From the NCBI GenBank assembly GCA_943788635.1, contig CALSRA010000056.1, positions 1 to 36,273 of the forward strand: 36,273 bases of DNA, in the 5' to 3' direction. Shown one piece after another: positions 1 to 8,454 of the stretch. Each line of letters starts with the position of its first letter. The first letter of the stretch is position 1. Source of the DNA: an uncultured Alphaproteobacteria bacterium (GTDB lineage Bacteria > Pseudomonadota > Alphaproteobacteria > UBA8366 > GCA-2717185). The notes beneath the pieces were generated by a model. That model had not been told where the DNA came from. It worked only from the letters and a program-made list of their open reading frames with translations, and made no database searches. The translations under genes and the position numbers were made by a program.

Positions 1-530
1 CGCCGGTCATTGCAGATGCACATGCCGGCCACGCCGCCAAACGCCTGAAACACGGGGAAGCCAAGATTACCCGGTTCGAAATAGCGTTTTTCCAGATGCT
101 GAAATGGGCGTTCGGGTTCAAATTCCGCATGACCGGGCAGGTGGGTCTTGCGGTACTTGCCGACGATCTCACCATTTTTTTTCCACCAGGATCGCGGTGT
201 TGAAATGATGGGTCGTCCCGCCTTCTTCGACCTTTTCCGCGTAGCCGAGATAGAAGCCGACGCCGAGTTTCTTTGCTTCATCGAAAAGCGGCTGGGTCGC
301 CGCATTCGGCATTTCGGTTTCGAACCAGGAAATCGACCTCTGCCGGGTCGGTCATGTACCAGCGCGGAAAAAACGTGGTCAGCGCCAGTTCGGGAAAGAC
401 GATCAGGTCGCAGCCCTGATCCGCACCCCTGCCGCAGCAATGTCAGCAGCCGCTGCACCACGGCCTGCCGCCCTTCGTCTTTTGCGATGGGACCAAGCTG
501 GGCTGAACCGATGGTGACGATGCGGGTCAT
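1..530 (-). CDS. N-carbamoyl-D-amino-acid hydrolase-like nitrilase, partial and frameshifted
   Basis: Nitrilase-superfamily amidohydrolase fragment (about 170 N-terminal residues; the rest lies beyond the left edge). Read across three frames it gives MTRIVTIGSAQLGPIAKDEG, then VFPELALTTFFPRW with the nitrilase catalytic Glu, GKYRKTHLPGH with the catalytic Lys region, PFQHLEKRYFEPGNLGFPV and finally MCICNDR with the nucleophile Cys. These segments closely resemble D-carbamoylases, which hydrolyse N-carbamoyl-D-amino acids to D-amino acids, CO2 and ammonia. The frame is broken near 426-429 (CCCC, one C too many), 330-332 (AAA) and 175-182 (eight T on the plus strand). ATG at 530 follows AAGGAAA and lies 13 bases after the HIT gene, so co-transcription is likely. 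Substrate is inferred from resemblance only. Confidence 0.72.
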   Translation of the reverse strand, partial: MTRIVTIGSAQLGPIAKDEGRQAVVQRLLTLLRQGCGSGLRPDRLSRTGADHVFSALVHDRPGRGRFPGSKPKCRMRRPSRFSMKQRNSASASISATRKRSKKAGRPIISTPRSWWKKNGEIVGKYRKTHLPGHAEFEPERPFQHLEKRYFEPGNLGFPVFQAFGGVAGMCICNDR

Positions 531-543
531 GACGATTTCCTTA

Positions 544-906
544 TTATGATTGCGGGATCATGCCGCCCATATCGCGACCGCCAAAGACATGGATATGCAG
601 ATGCGGTACTTCCTGTCGGCTGTCCGGCCCGTGATTGGCAAGGATGCGATAGCCAGTGTCCTCGACCCCGGCGTCGCGCGCGACCTTGCCAACCGCCCGC
701 AGCAGTGCGGCCATTTCGGCGTCCGATGCATTGGCAGAAAAATCCGCCATCGAAACATAGCGGCCTTTCGGGATCACGAGGACATGCACCGGGGCCTGCG
801 GCGCGATATCCCGGAAGGCCAGGGCGTGGTCGTTCTCGTAGACTTTATCGCAGGGGATTTCGCCCCGCAGAATTTTCGCGAAAATATTTTGATCGTCGTA
901 GGCCAC
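544..906 (-). CDS. HIT family (histidine triad) nucleotide-binding protein
   Basis: A 120-residue HIT protein, the usual size for HinT-type purine nucleoside phosphoramidases that hydrolyse AMP-linked substrates. N-terminal NIFAKILRGEIPCDKVYEND and the histidine triad HLHIHVFGG (H102, H104, H106) are clear. The frame stays open upstream to 1068, but that part overlaps hisE and has no family similarity. The GTG at 906 fits the family start and has a strong upstream AGGAAGAAGGA. It begins 4 bases after the hisE stop, so it is the distal gene of the his operon. A HIT ORF after hisE is also recalled for Azospirillum brasilense. A link to histidine synthesis is not shown by the sequence. Confidence 0.93.
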   Translation of the reverse strand: MAYDDQNIFAKILRGEIPCDKVYENDHALAFRDIAPQAPVHVLVIPKGRYVSMADFSANASDAEMAALLRAVGKVARDAGVEDTGYRILANHGPDSRQEVPHLHIHVFGGRDMGGMIPQS

Positions 907-910
907 GCGC

Positions 911-1264
911 TTAATCCTTCTTCCTCGAATTTTTTTCCTCGATCCCGGAAATGCCGAAGCGCTCCGCCAAGACGCCCCACACCGCGTCCGGACGCACGCC
1001 TTTATCCGCCCAAAGAACCAGCAGATGATAGAGCAAGTCGGCGCTTTCTTCCGCGAGCTTTCCGCCATCGGCTTTCATCGCCTCGATCACGGTCTCGACC
1101 GCTTCCTCGCCCACCTTCTGGGCGATCTTCGGCGTGCCGCGCGCCAGCAGTTTCGCGGTATAGGACGCGTCGGAATCGCCGTCCCGGCGGCTTTCGATCA
1201 CTTCGAACAGGCGGTCGAGAATGGCGGCGGTTGTATCAGCGGTGCTGTTGGTTTCGTTTGTCAT
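911..1264 (-). CDS. hisE: phosphoribosyl-ATP pyrophosphatase
   Basis: HisE hydrolyses phosphoribosyl-ATP to phosphoribosyl-AMP and PPi, the second step of histidine synthesis. At 117 residues it is a typical stand-alone HisE; no HisI domain is attached. Family motifs are KVGEEAVETVIEA around residues 50-62, with the metal-binding acidic residues, and EESADLLYHLLVLW around 72-85. It lies 33 bases after hisF and 4 bases before the HIT gene on the same strand. The extended polar N-terminus (MTNETNSTADTTAAILDRLF) is slightly longer than in enterics. The frame is intact, in contrast to hisB at the head of the same operon. Confidence 0.96.
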   Translation of the reverse strand: MTNETNSTADTTAAILDRLFEVIESRRDGDSDASYTAKLLARGTPKIAQKVGEEAVETVIEAMKADGGKLAEESADLLYHLLVLWADKGVRPDAVWGVLAERFGISGIEEKNSRKKD

Positions 1265-1297
1265 GGTGGCAAGCCCTAGCAGAATTCGGCGGCCCTG

Positions 1298-2053
1298 TCA
1301 GGGGCGAACGGCAACACCTTGCGCGGTCATGTGCGCCTTGGCCTCGGCGATGGTAAATTCGCCGAAGTGAAAAATCGAGGCGGCGAGGACCGCCGAGGCG
1401 TGCCCTTCGACGACACCGTCGACCAAATGCTGCAAGGTACCGACACCGCCGCTGGCGATCACCGGCACGGGCACGGCGTCGGAGACCGCGCGGGTCAACG
1501 CCACATCGAAGCCGCTTTTCGTGCCGTCGCGATCCATGGAGGTCAGCAGGAGCTCGCCCGCATCCGCCGCCATGCGGCGCGCCCATTCGATGGCGTCGAT
1601 GCCGGTCTCATTCCGCCCGCCATGGGTGAACACTTCCCATGTGCCGGGGCCGGTCGCTTTGGCGTCGATGGCGACGACAATGCACTGGCTACCGAACCGC
1701 GCCGCGGCTTCGGCCACGAATTCCGGGCGGTGCACCGCCGCCGTGTTGATTGAAACTTTATCGGCACCCGCGAGCAGCAGCTTGCGGATATCGTCGACCG
1801 TGCGCACGCCGCCGCCGACGGTCAGCGGCATGAAGACTTCTTCCGCCGTCCGCGCCACCACGTCGTAGATCGTATCGCGGGCTTCGTGCGAGGCGGTGAT
1901 GTCGAGAAAGGTCAGCTCGTCCGCGCCCGCTTTGTCATAGACACGGGCTTGCTCCACAGGATCGCCCGCATCGCGCAGGTCGACGAAATTCACGCCTTTG
2001 ACCACGCGGCCCGCATGGACATCCAAACAAGGAATGATGCGGGTTTTCAGCAT
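1298..2053 (-). CDS. hisF: imidazole glycerol phosphate synthase, cyclase subunit
   Basis: HisF is the cyclase half of IGP synthase. It uses ammonia delivered by HisH to convert PRFAR to imidazole glycerol phosphate and AICAR. The 251-residue (beta/alpha)8 barrel has both catalytic aspartates: D11 in [16 protein letters not shown] and D130 in [12 protein letters not shown]. Phosphate-binding loops are visible as TVGGGVR and [10 protein letters not shown]. The ATG at 2053 overlaps the hisA stop by 7 bases, indicating translational coupling. Length and motifs are normal. Confidence 0.97.
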   Translation of the reverse strand: MLKTRIIPCLDVHAGRVVKGVNFVDLRDAGDPVEQARVYDKAGADELTFLDITASHEARDTIYDVVARTAEEVFMPLTVGGGVRTVDDIRKLLLAGADKVSINTAAVHRPEFVAEAAARFGSQCIVVAIDAKATGPGTWEVFTHGGRNETGIDAIEWARRMAADAGELLLTSMDRDGTKSGFDVALTRAVSDAVPVPVIASGGVGTLQHLVDGVVEGHASAVLAASIFHFGEFTIAEAKAHMTAQGVAVRP

Positions 2054-2763
2054 AGCGCTTTTATCGCTTGGCCGAGATCGATTCGCCCATCATAGAGCGC
2101 GCGCCCGCTGATCGCGCCGGCGATATTGCCCGCATCGCGCAAGGCCAAGAGATCGTCGAGGGAAGAGACACCGCCGCTGGCGATCACCGGAATCGAGGTG
2201 GCCGAGGCAAGCGCCGAAGTCGCTTCGATGTTCGGGCCCGCGAGCACGCCGTCCCGGTCCACGTCGGTGTGGATAATTGCCGTCACCCCCGCATCTGCGA
2301 ATTGCACCGCCAGCTCTTCCGCCGTCAGTTCGGAGACTTCGGCCCAGCCTTCAATCGCGACCTTGCCGCCCTTCGCATCGATCCCGACGGCGACATGGCC
2401 CGGCCATTCGCGGCAGGCCTCGCGCACGAGATCAGGATTCTTCACTGCCACCGTGCCAAGAATGACACGCTTGATACCGCGCTCCAGCCAGGCGCCGATG
2501 GTCGCCATGTCACGGATGCCGCCGCCCAATTGGACCGGCACATCGACCGCTGCCAGGATCGCCTCGACCGGCGCCCCGTTGACCGGCTTGCCTTCGAAGG
2601 CGCCGTTCAGATCGACCAGATGCAGCCATTCGCACCCAGCCTCCACGAACTCTCGCGCTTGCGCGGCGGGGTCGTCATTGAACACCGTCGATTGTTCCAT
2701 ATCGCCGAGCTTGAGGCGCACGCATTGCCCGTCTTTTAGGTCGATGGCGGGATAGAGAATCAC
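2047..2763 (-). CDS. hisA: ProFAR isomerase (HisA)
   Basis: 1-(5-phosphoribosyl)-5-[(5-phosphoribosylamino)methylideneamino]imidazole-4-carboxamide isomerase, which converts ProFAR to PRFAR. The 238-residue barrel starts [17 protein letters not shown] with catalytic D8 and has the second catalytic aspartate D129 in [12 protein letters not shown]. Phosphate loops QLGGGIR and [10 protein letters not shown] are present. The open frame extends upstream to 3000 but that part is antisense-like and unrelated. The GTG at 2763 is chosen because it matches the family N-terminus and forms a GTGA overlap with the stop of the upstream acetyltransferase. The 3' end overlaps hisF by 7 bases. Confidence 0.96.
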   Translation of the reverse strand: MILYPAIDLKDGQCVRLKLGDMEQSTVFNDDPAAQAREFVEAGCEWLHLVDLNGAFEGKPVNGAPVEAILAAVDVPVQLGGGIRDMATIGAWLERGIKRVILGTVAVKNPDLVREACREWPGHVAVGIDAKGGKVAIEGWAEVSELTAEELAVQFADAGVTAIIHTDVDRDGVLAGPNIEATSALASATSIPVIASGGVSSLDDLLALRDAGNIAGAISGRALYDGRIDLGQAIKALC

Positions 2764-3293
2764 CCGTCGCCCTCCTGATCCAGAACCTTGTGGTAGTGAT
2801 AACCCGCGATCCATTCGCCATCGACGCGGGCGTAATAAGGATTTTCCGCCCAGCGGATATAGCCCAAGGAATCGTAGCGCCCGATCGCGGCTTCCTGCGT
2901 CGAGCGCACATCCAGATTGAGCACGGAGAAGCCCTCTGCCCGCGCACGGCGTTCGACCGCCTGAATGAGACCATGGCCGATCCCGTATCCACGCGCCCAC
3001 GGGGCGACGAAATTCGTCGTCAGCGAAGCCGCATGAGATTGTGCTTCGTTATTCTTCGTCGGTCGCACCAATTGGGCGGAGCCGGCGATGACGCCATCGA
3101 GCCGTCCCACGAACAGCGTGCGTTCCGGCACCAACTGGACGCCGCGCCAATAGGTCTCCAATACTTGGCGGGCGGGGACTTCAACCCAACCGAAGCCGCC
3201 GCCTTCCTCGATCGCGGATTCCGCCGCATCACAGAGATCGTTGAGATCGCCGGCTGTCATCTCTTCTAAAATTTCAACGAATACGTCGGCCAT
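2760..3293 (-). CDS. GNAT family N-acetyltransferase inside the his operon
   Basis: A 177-residue GCN5-related acetyltransferase. The acetyl-CoA-binding motif A is seen as [20 protein letters not shown] (R/Q-x-x-G-x-G/A type) around residues 95-114, followed by motif B residues [19 protein letters not shown]. The tail [20 protein letters not shown] is typical of small-molecule GNATs. It sits between hisH (3 bases upstream) and hisA (4-base GTGA overlap), so it must be co-translated with the pathway. An ORF of about this size at the same place is recalled from the A. brasilense his operon (orf168). The substrate is unknown; the sequence gives no indication that it acts on a histidine intermediate. 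Confidence 0.9.
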   Translation of the reverse strand: MADVFVEILEEMTAGDLNDLCDAAESAIEEGGGFGWVEVPARQVLETYWRGVQLVPERTLFVGRLDGVIAGSAQLVRPTKNNEAQSHAASLTTNFVAPWARGYGIGHGLIQAVERRARAEGFSVLNLDVRSTQEAAIGRYDSLGYIRWAENPYYARVDGEWIAGYHYHKVLDQEGDG

Positions 3294-3296
3294 GAA

Positions 3297-3923
3297 TCAG
3301 GGCCTCCAACTCAAAAAGTTTTCGATCATCCGCAATCCCGTTTCCTGACTTTTCTCCGGATGGAACTGCGTGCCGATCATGTTGTCGCGCGCGACAATCG
3401 CCGTCTGCTCGCCGCCGTAATCGGCGGTCGCGATCAGGTGGTCCGAATCCTCGACCACGAAGTGATAGCTATGGACGAAATATACATGATCGCCATTTTC
3501 CACACCGGCAACCACCGGATGCGGTTTATGAATGATCAAATCGTTCCAGCCCATATGTGGAATCTTGAGGGTCGGATCGTCCGACGCCAACGGGACCACG
3601 TCACCCGCGATCCAATCGAGACCCGAATGGCGGCCATGTTCCAGACTGGCCGTCGCCATCAGCTGCATACCAACGCAAATCCCGAAGAACGGCGCCCCCC
3701 GGTCGAGCACCGCATCGCGGAGTGCGGCGATCATACCGTCGAGTGCCGCGAGCCCGCGATAGCAATCGCCGAAAGCCCCTTGGCCCGGCAATACGATCCG
3801 CTCCGCCGCCGCGACGGTTTCCGGGTCGGCGGTGACCACGACGGGCACGGTCGAGAATTTCTCGAACCCTTTCGCCGCCGAGCGTAAATTGCCCGAACCA
3901 TAATCGACAATCGCGACAGTCAT
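3297..3923 (-). CDS. hisH: imidazole glycerol phosphate synthase, glutaminase subunit
   Basis: HisH is the class I glutamine amidotransferase that hydrolyses glutamine and channels ammonia to HisF. The 208-residue protein has the nucleophile C83 in [12 protein letters not shown], the oxyanion/PGQGAFGDC segment near residue 46-54, and the catalytic His/Glu pair H188 and E190 in [10 protein letters not shown]. The start [15 protein letters not shown] is canonical. ATG at 3923 overlaps the hisB 3' end (TAG region around 3920-3925) closely, and the gene runs into the GNAT gene with a 3-base gap. Frame intact. Confidence 0.97.
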   Translation of the reverse strand: MTVAIVDYGSGNLRSAAKGFEKFSTVPVVVTADPETVAAAERIVLPGQGAFGDCYRGLAALDGMIAALRDAVLDRGAPFFGICVGMQLMATASLEHGRHSGLDWIAGDVVPLASDDPTLKIPHMGWNDLIIHKPHPVVAGVENGDHVYFVHSYHFVVEDSDHLIATADYGGEQTAIVARDNMIGTQFHPEKSQETGLRMIENFLSWRP

Positions 3924-4533
3924 ATCAAAGAGAGCCGCCCAGCACGCCTTTGGTGGAGGGCACCGCGTCGGATTTGCGGGGATCGATGGCGATCGCCGTC
4001 TTCAACGCGCGCGCCAATCCCTTGAAACAGGATTCGACGATGTGGTGATTGTTCTCGCCGTAGAGGGTCTCCACGTGCAGGGTCAACCCGGCCGATTGCG
4101 CGAACGCCTTGAACCATTCCTGAAACAACTCGGTGTCCATGTCGCCGAGCTTCGGGCGCGTGAAATCGACTTTCCACACGAGATAAGGTCGGTTCGAACA
4201 ATCGAGCGCCACCCGGGTCAGCGTCTCGTCCATCGGGATCAACGCGTCGCCGTAACGCACGATCCCGGCCCGGTCGCCGAGCGCCTTGCTCAACGCCTCG
4301 CCCACCGCGTAACCGGTATCTTCGGTGGTGTGGTGGAAATCGATATGCAGAGTCGCCCTGCGCCCGCACCTTCAGATCGATGAGACTGTGCCGGGAGAGC
4401 TGCTCCAGCATGTGATCGAGGAAACCGATCCCCGTGCGACACGTCATAGGAGCCCGTGCCGTCGAGGGTCGACTTCGGCGGATATCTGCGTTTCTTTCGT
4501 GACGCGTTCACTGGTCGGCCGTGCGCCGGTCAC
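3922..4533 (-). CDS. hisB: imidazoleglycerol-phosphate dehydratase, frameshifted in the 5' third
   Basis: HisB (dehydratase only, no phosphatase domain) converts imidazole glycerol phosphate to imidazole acetol phosphate. The C-terminal two thirds are intact: [18 protein letters not shown], the [19 protein letters not shown] metal-binding segment and KGVLGGSL at the end. The N-terminal third is split: [11 protein letters not shown], then [10 protein letters not shown], then [18 protein letters not shown], then [20 protein letters not shown]. Each junction is explained by one extra base near 4466-4468, 4436 and 4351. With these corrected a full-length product of about 200 residues results. The GTG at 4533 is the best start I can see but has no clear ribosome binding site, so it is uncertain. 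Probable head gene of the his operon, divergent from hslV. Confidence 0.88.
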
Positions 4534-4676
4534 GTCATGATCGTGTCATCCCAAAGTCGCTGAATGCGGCGCGCTTTGTAGCAGCGGGCAACGGTTGCTG
4601 GCCAGTCCCAGTGCCAGATGGCCTTGTCCCGGCAAGACGAACCCTGTCGTCTCGATAAGACTGCGTGATTCCCCTC

Positions 4677-4706
4677 TTGACCTGCGGGGCTCATTCGCGC
4701 ACATGA
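4677..4706 (+). promoter_or_regulatory. possible promoter for hslVU
   Basis: CTCTTGACC at 4674-4682 is a good -35 element (TTGACC at 4677) in the 235-bp divergent hisB-hslV gap. The -10 region about 17-18 bases on (ACATGA) is poor, and no RpoH-type -10 is convincing. Heat-shock control of hslVU is general knowledge, not seen here. Confidence 0.2.
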
Positions 4707-4768
4707 CGAAGGCCGGCTCGCGGCGTCGGAGCCGGCGGCGACGTGATTGCATCAGTCCGTGAGTTTAA

Positions 4769-5307
4769 ATGAACGCGATACATCCTCCTGGCACGGCACC
4801 ACGATCCTCTCGCGTCCGCAAGAGCGTGCACGACGTCGTTGTCGCCGGCGACGGGCAGGTCACCCTCGGCAATACCGTGCATCAAGGGCACAGCGCGCAA
4901 GGTGCGGCGCATCGGCGATGGCATGTCATCGCCGGGTTTGCAGGCGCCACCGCCGACGCCTTCACCCTGTTCGAACGACTGGAAGCCAAGCTGGAACAAT
5001 ATCCGCGGCAGCTGACGCGCGCCTGTGTCGAGCTGGCCAAGGATTGGCGCACCGACCGCTATCTGCGCCGGCTGGAAGCAATGATGGCGGTGGCGGACGA
5101 GTGCCTCGCTGGTCCTGATCCGGCACAGGCGATGTCTTGGAACCTGACGACGGCTTGATCGGCATCGGCTCCGGCGGTCGCTTTGCGCTTTCTGCCGCCC
5201 GCGCGCTGCATGACGCTGAACGCCAGGACGCGAGAATCGCCGGCGCGTCATGCAAATCGCCGGCGATATCTGCATCTACACCAATGAAAATCACCGTGAA
5301 CGTCTGA
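4769..5307 (+). CDS. hslV: ATP-dependent protease HslV peptidase subunit, heavily frameshifted
   Basis: HslV (ClpQ) is the threonine peptidase that forms the proteolytic core of HslUV with HslU. Translating across frames gives WHGTTILS (the second or first Thr becomes the N-terminal nucleophile after propeptide removal), [109 protein letters not shown] and [15 protein letters not shown]. This covers the whole family length (about 180 residues). At least six indels are needed, for example near 4810, 4895, 5110, 5131 and 5248. The stop is inferred to be the TGA at 5305-5307, just before hslU. No single frame encodes the protein. Confidence 0.85.
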
Positions 5308-5315
5308 GCGGCCCC

Positions 5316-6636
5316 ATGAGCACTATTGCACATACCTCCTTCAGCCCGCGCGAGATCGTCTCCGAACTCGACCGCTATATTGTCGGCCAGAACGACGCCA
5401 AGCGCGCCGTCGCCATCGCGCTCCGCAACCGCTGGCGGCGCCAGCAACTGACCGACACGATGCGCGAGGAGGTGCTGCCGAAAAACATCCTGATGATCGG
5501 CCCGACCGGCGTCGGCAAGACCGAGATCGCCCGGCGGCTGGCGAAACTGGCGCGAGGCGCCCTTCATCAAGGTCGAGGCGACAAAGTTTACCGAAGTCGG
5601 CTATGTCGGTCGTGACGTGGAACAGATCATCCGCGATCTCGTCGAAACGCCATCCACATGTCCCGCGAACGCATGCGCAAGGAGGTCAAGGCCAGGCGGA
5701 ACTGGCCGCGGAAGAACGCGTGCTCAATGCCCTGGTCGGGCGACAACGCCAGCGAGGACACCCGCCAGAATTCCGCAAGATGCTGCGCGAGGGCGAACTG
5801 GCCGACAGTGAAATCGACTGGAAGTCACGGACCACGGCAGCGGATGCCGACCTTCGAGATATCCCGGCATGCCGGTGGGCACAGATGGGCATGATCAATC
5901 TGAACGACATGTTCGGTAAGGCCTTCGGCGGCAAGACCAAACCGCGAAATGACGCGTCACGGAATCATACGAGGTGCTGGTCGCCGATGAAGGCGACAAG
6001 CTTCTGGACGAGGAACAAGGTCGTGCGGAAGCCATCGATACCGTCGAGACAGAACGGCATCGTCTTCCTGGACGAGATCGACAAGATCTGCGCGCGCGTC
6101 CGACCGGCCGGCGCGGATGTCAGCCGCGAGGGCGTACAGCGCGATCTGTTGCCCCTGATCGAGGGCACAACCGTTCCACCAAACACGGCGCGGTCAAGAC
6201 CGACTTTCCTGTTTGTTGCCTCCGGTGCATTCCATCTGGCCAAGCCGGCGGACCTGCTGCCGGAGCTTCAGGGCCGGCTGCCCATCCGGGTTGAACTGAA
6301 GGCCCTGACCCGCGACGATTTCGGCCGCATCCTGCGCGAGCCGGAAAACAGTCCTGTTCAAACAGTACGTCGCGCTGCTGGGCACAGAAGAGGTCACTCT
6401 GGTTTTCGAAGACGACGCCATCGAAGCGCTCGCCACGCTTGCAGCCGAAATCAACCAGCAGCGTCGAGAATATCGGTGCCCGGCGACTGCACACCGTGCT
6501 GGAGAAGCTGCTGGAGGAAATCAGTTTCACCGCCACGGACCGCGGCGGCGAAACCATCCACATCACCGCCCAGGATGTGCAGGAGCGCGTCGCCAGCCTG
6601 GCCAAGGATGCCGACCTCAGCAAATTCATCCTGTAA
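5316..6636 (+). CDS. hslU: ATP-dependent protease ATPase subunit HslU, heavily frameshifted
   Basis: HslU (ClpY) is the AAA+ unfoldase partner of HslV. The N-terminus [40 protein letters not shown] and Walker A GPTGVGKT (5499-5522) are in one frame. [32 protein letters not shown], the I-domain, [19 protein letters not shown], Walker [12 protein letters not shown] (about 6056-6088), [17 protein letters not shown], and the C-terminus [20 protein letters not shown] to LSKFIL follow in alternating frames. Together they represent a full-length protein of about 435 residues. I count roughly ten indels between 5550 and 6480. ATG at 5316 follows the hslV end by 8 bases. Conservation of every segment argues against decay. 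Confidence 0.87.
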
Positions 6637-6706
6637 CGCGCATCGGTTACCGCAGATTTGCGCCTTTGCCTGCTTGCTGCTTGAATAGCCGCAGGGGGAA
6701 AAACGC

Positions 6707-7564
6707 ATGACGCTGACAATACGCAGAATTCGGAATGATTTCACCGCGGAGATTTCCGGGGTCGACATAACAAAGCCGATTTTGGACGCGACATTCGCTG
6801 AAATCCGCGCGGCGCTTGACGAATATTCGGTCCTCGTTTTCCGCGACCAGAAATTCGACGATGATGCACAGACCGCATTCAGCCTGCGCTTTGGTTCTCT
6901 GGAAACAACCATTTCAGCCAATGCCGGCGGCGGCACGCATATCGCGGATATTTCCAATGTCGATCCCGCGACGGATGAAATCATCCCCGTGGAAGGATGG
7001 CGGTCGAAATATAATTCCGGCAACGAAATGTGGCACACCGACAGTTCGTTCAAGCCGGTACCGGCACTGGCATCGCTGCTGTCCGGTCGCGAGGTACCGC
7101 CCGAGGGCGCCGAAACAGAGTTCACCAGCATGCGCACCGCCTATGACGCCTTGCCCGACGACCATAAGGCCCGGCTGGAAGGGCTGATTGCCATTCATGA
7201 CTTTTCCTATTCGCGCGGACTTGTCGATCCGGCATTGATGGATGACAAACAGCGCGCCGCAGTCCCGCCCGTGCGGCAGGCCGTTGTACGCACCAACCCG
7301 GCCAATGGGCGCAAGGGGTTCTATTCGGGATCACATGCGTCGGAAATCGTCGGTTGGCCCGTCGATGAAGGCCGCGCCTTTTTGAAGGACCTGGTGAACC
7401 GCGCGGTGAAACCGGAACGGGTCTATGCCCATAAATGGCAGCAATACGACCTGGTGATCTGGGACAATCGCTGCGTCCTGCATCGAGGACGCCCCTGTGA
7501 CAAGTCGAAGCACCGGCGTGTCATGCATCGTACGACCGTCGCGGGTGACGGCCCGACGGCATAA
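6707..7564 (+). CDS. TfdA/TauD-family 2-oxoglutarate dioxygenase (copy A)
   Basis: Fe(II)/2-oxoglutarate-dependent dioxygenase, 285 residues. The 2-His-1-carboxylate facial triad is clear: H110 and D112 in MWHTDSSF, and H259 in IWDNRCVLHRGR; the 2-oxoglutarate-binding Arg is in HRRVMHRTT (270-275). DEYSVLVFRDQ, SLLSGREVPPEGAETEF and GSHASEIVGWP match the TfdA (2,4-dichlorophenoxyacetate dioxygenase) subgroup more than TauD itself. Members oxidise aryloxyacids, sulfonates or related carboxylates; the substrate here cannot be told. ATG at 6707 follows CAGGGGGAAAAA. It lies 70 bases after hslU and 14 bases before a close paralogue. Frame is intact, unlike hslU. Confidence 0.92.
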   Translation: MTLTIRRIRNDFTAEISGVDITKPILDATFAEIRAALDEYSVLVFRDQKFDDDAQTAFSLRFGSLETTISANAGGGTHIADISNVDPATDEIIPVEGWRSKYNSGNEMWHTDSSFKPVPALASLLSGREVPPEGAETEFTSMRTAYDALPDDHKARLEGLIAIHDFSYSRGLVDPALMDDKQRAAVPPVRQAVVRTNPANGRKGFYSGSHASEIVGWPVDEGRAFLKDLVNRAVKPERVYAHKWQQYDLVIWDNRCVLHRGRPCDKSKHRRVMHRTTVAGDGPTA

Positions 7565-7578
7565 CCGGGAGAAACGAC

Positions 7579-8454
7579 ATGGCGCTTTCTATCCGCACGC
7601 TGCATGAAAACTTTGCTGCTGAAATTGGCGGCGTCGATATCACCCGTGAGGTAGATGACGAAACCTTCCGTGCCATCCGAAACGCGTTCGACGAATATTC
7701 GGTGCTGGTGTTTCACGACCAGCCTTTCGATGATGAAAGCCAGGTTGCGTTCAGCCGGCGCTTTGGTGACCTGGAACCCGTCGCGCGCAACCGGGTTGGT
7801 GGGGGAGGCGGCACGAGCGTCGCCGATATTTCCAATGTCGATCCCGCGACCGATACGATATTGCCGGTCGATGGCGAGGTGATGACCTATCGGTCCGGCA
7901 ACGAATTGTGGCACACCGACAGTTCATTCAAAGCCATCCCGGCAATGGCATCGATGCTGTCCGGTCGTGAAGTCCCGCCACAGGGCGGCGAAACCGAATT
8001 CGCCAGCATGCGCACCGCCTATGCCCGCCTGGACCCGGACCGGCAGGCCGCACTGGAAGATCTGATCGCGGTCCATGACTACACCTATTCACGCGGGCTC
8101 GTCGGTTCAAAACTGTCGCAAGGCCACCAGCAGGAAATGCCGCCGGTACAGCAGGTGCTGGTCCGAACCAATCCCGCAAACGGGCGAAAGAATTATTTCA
8201 CCGCCTCGCACGCGTCCCACATTGTCGGCTGGCCCGAAGAAAAGGGGCGGGCCTATATGGAAGATCTGGTTGCCCGGGCGACAGCCCCTGAAGACGTCTA
8301 TACCCATGAATGGCGGCAGCATGATCTGGTGATCTGGGATAACCGCTGTGTCCTGCATCGCGGCCGGTCCTGGGAAAAAACCAGATACCGGCGCATCATG
8401 CGGCGCACAACCGTTGCTGGCGACGGACCAACGGTCCCCGGCCAGTCACATTAG
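7579..8454 (+). CDS. TfdA/TauD-family 2-oxoglutarate dioxygenase (copy B)
   Basis: A 291-residue paralogue of the preceding gene; by eye well over half of aligned residues are identical, including ISNVDPATD, WHTDSSFK, SMRTAYA, VRTNPANGRK, IVGWP, DLVIWDNRCVLHRGR and RRTTVAGDGPT. Facial triad H112, D114 and H260; 2-oxoglutarate Arg in RRIMRRTT. Differences cluster in residues 66-106 (VARNRVGGGGGTSV and DGEVMTYRSG against shorter or different segments in copy A), near the presumed active-site lid, which may alter substrate range. ATG at 7579 is preceded by CGGGAGAAA, 14 bases after copy A, so the pair is probably one transcript. The 3' end overlaps the convergent XRE gene by 4 bases. Confidence 0.92.
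   Translation: MALSIRTLHENFAAEIGGVDITREVDDETFRAIRNAFDEYSVLVFHDQPFDDESQVAFSRRFGDLEPVARNRVGGGGGTSVADISNVDPATDTILPVDGEVMTYRSGNELWHTDSSFKAIPAMASMLSGREVPPQGGETEFASMRTAYARLDPDRQAALEDLIAVHDYTYSRGLVGSKLSQGHQQEMPPVQQVLVRTNPANGRKNYFTASHASHIVGWPEEKGRAYMEDLVARATAPEDVYTHEWRQHDLVIWDNRCVLHRGRSWEKTRYRRIMRRTTVAGDGPTVPGQSH

Noticed and set aside
4769..6636. hslVU as true pseudogenes
   Set aside because: All conserved segments and catalytic motifs are kept; pattern of single extra bases fits sequencing or assembly error better.
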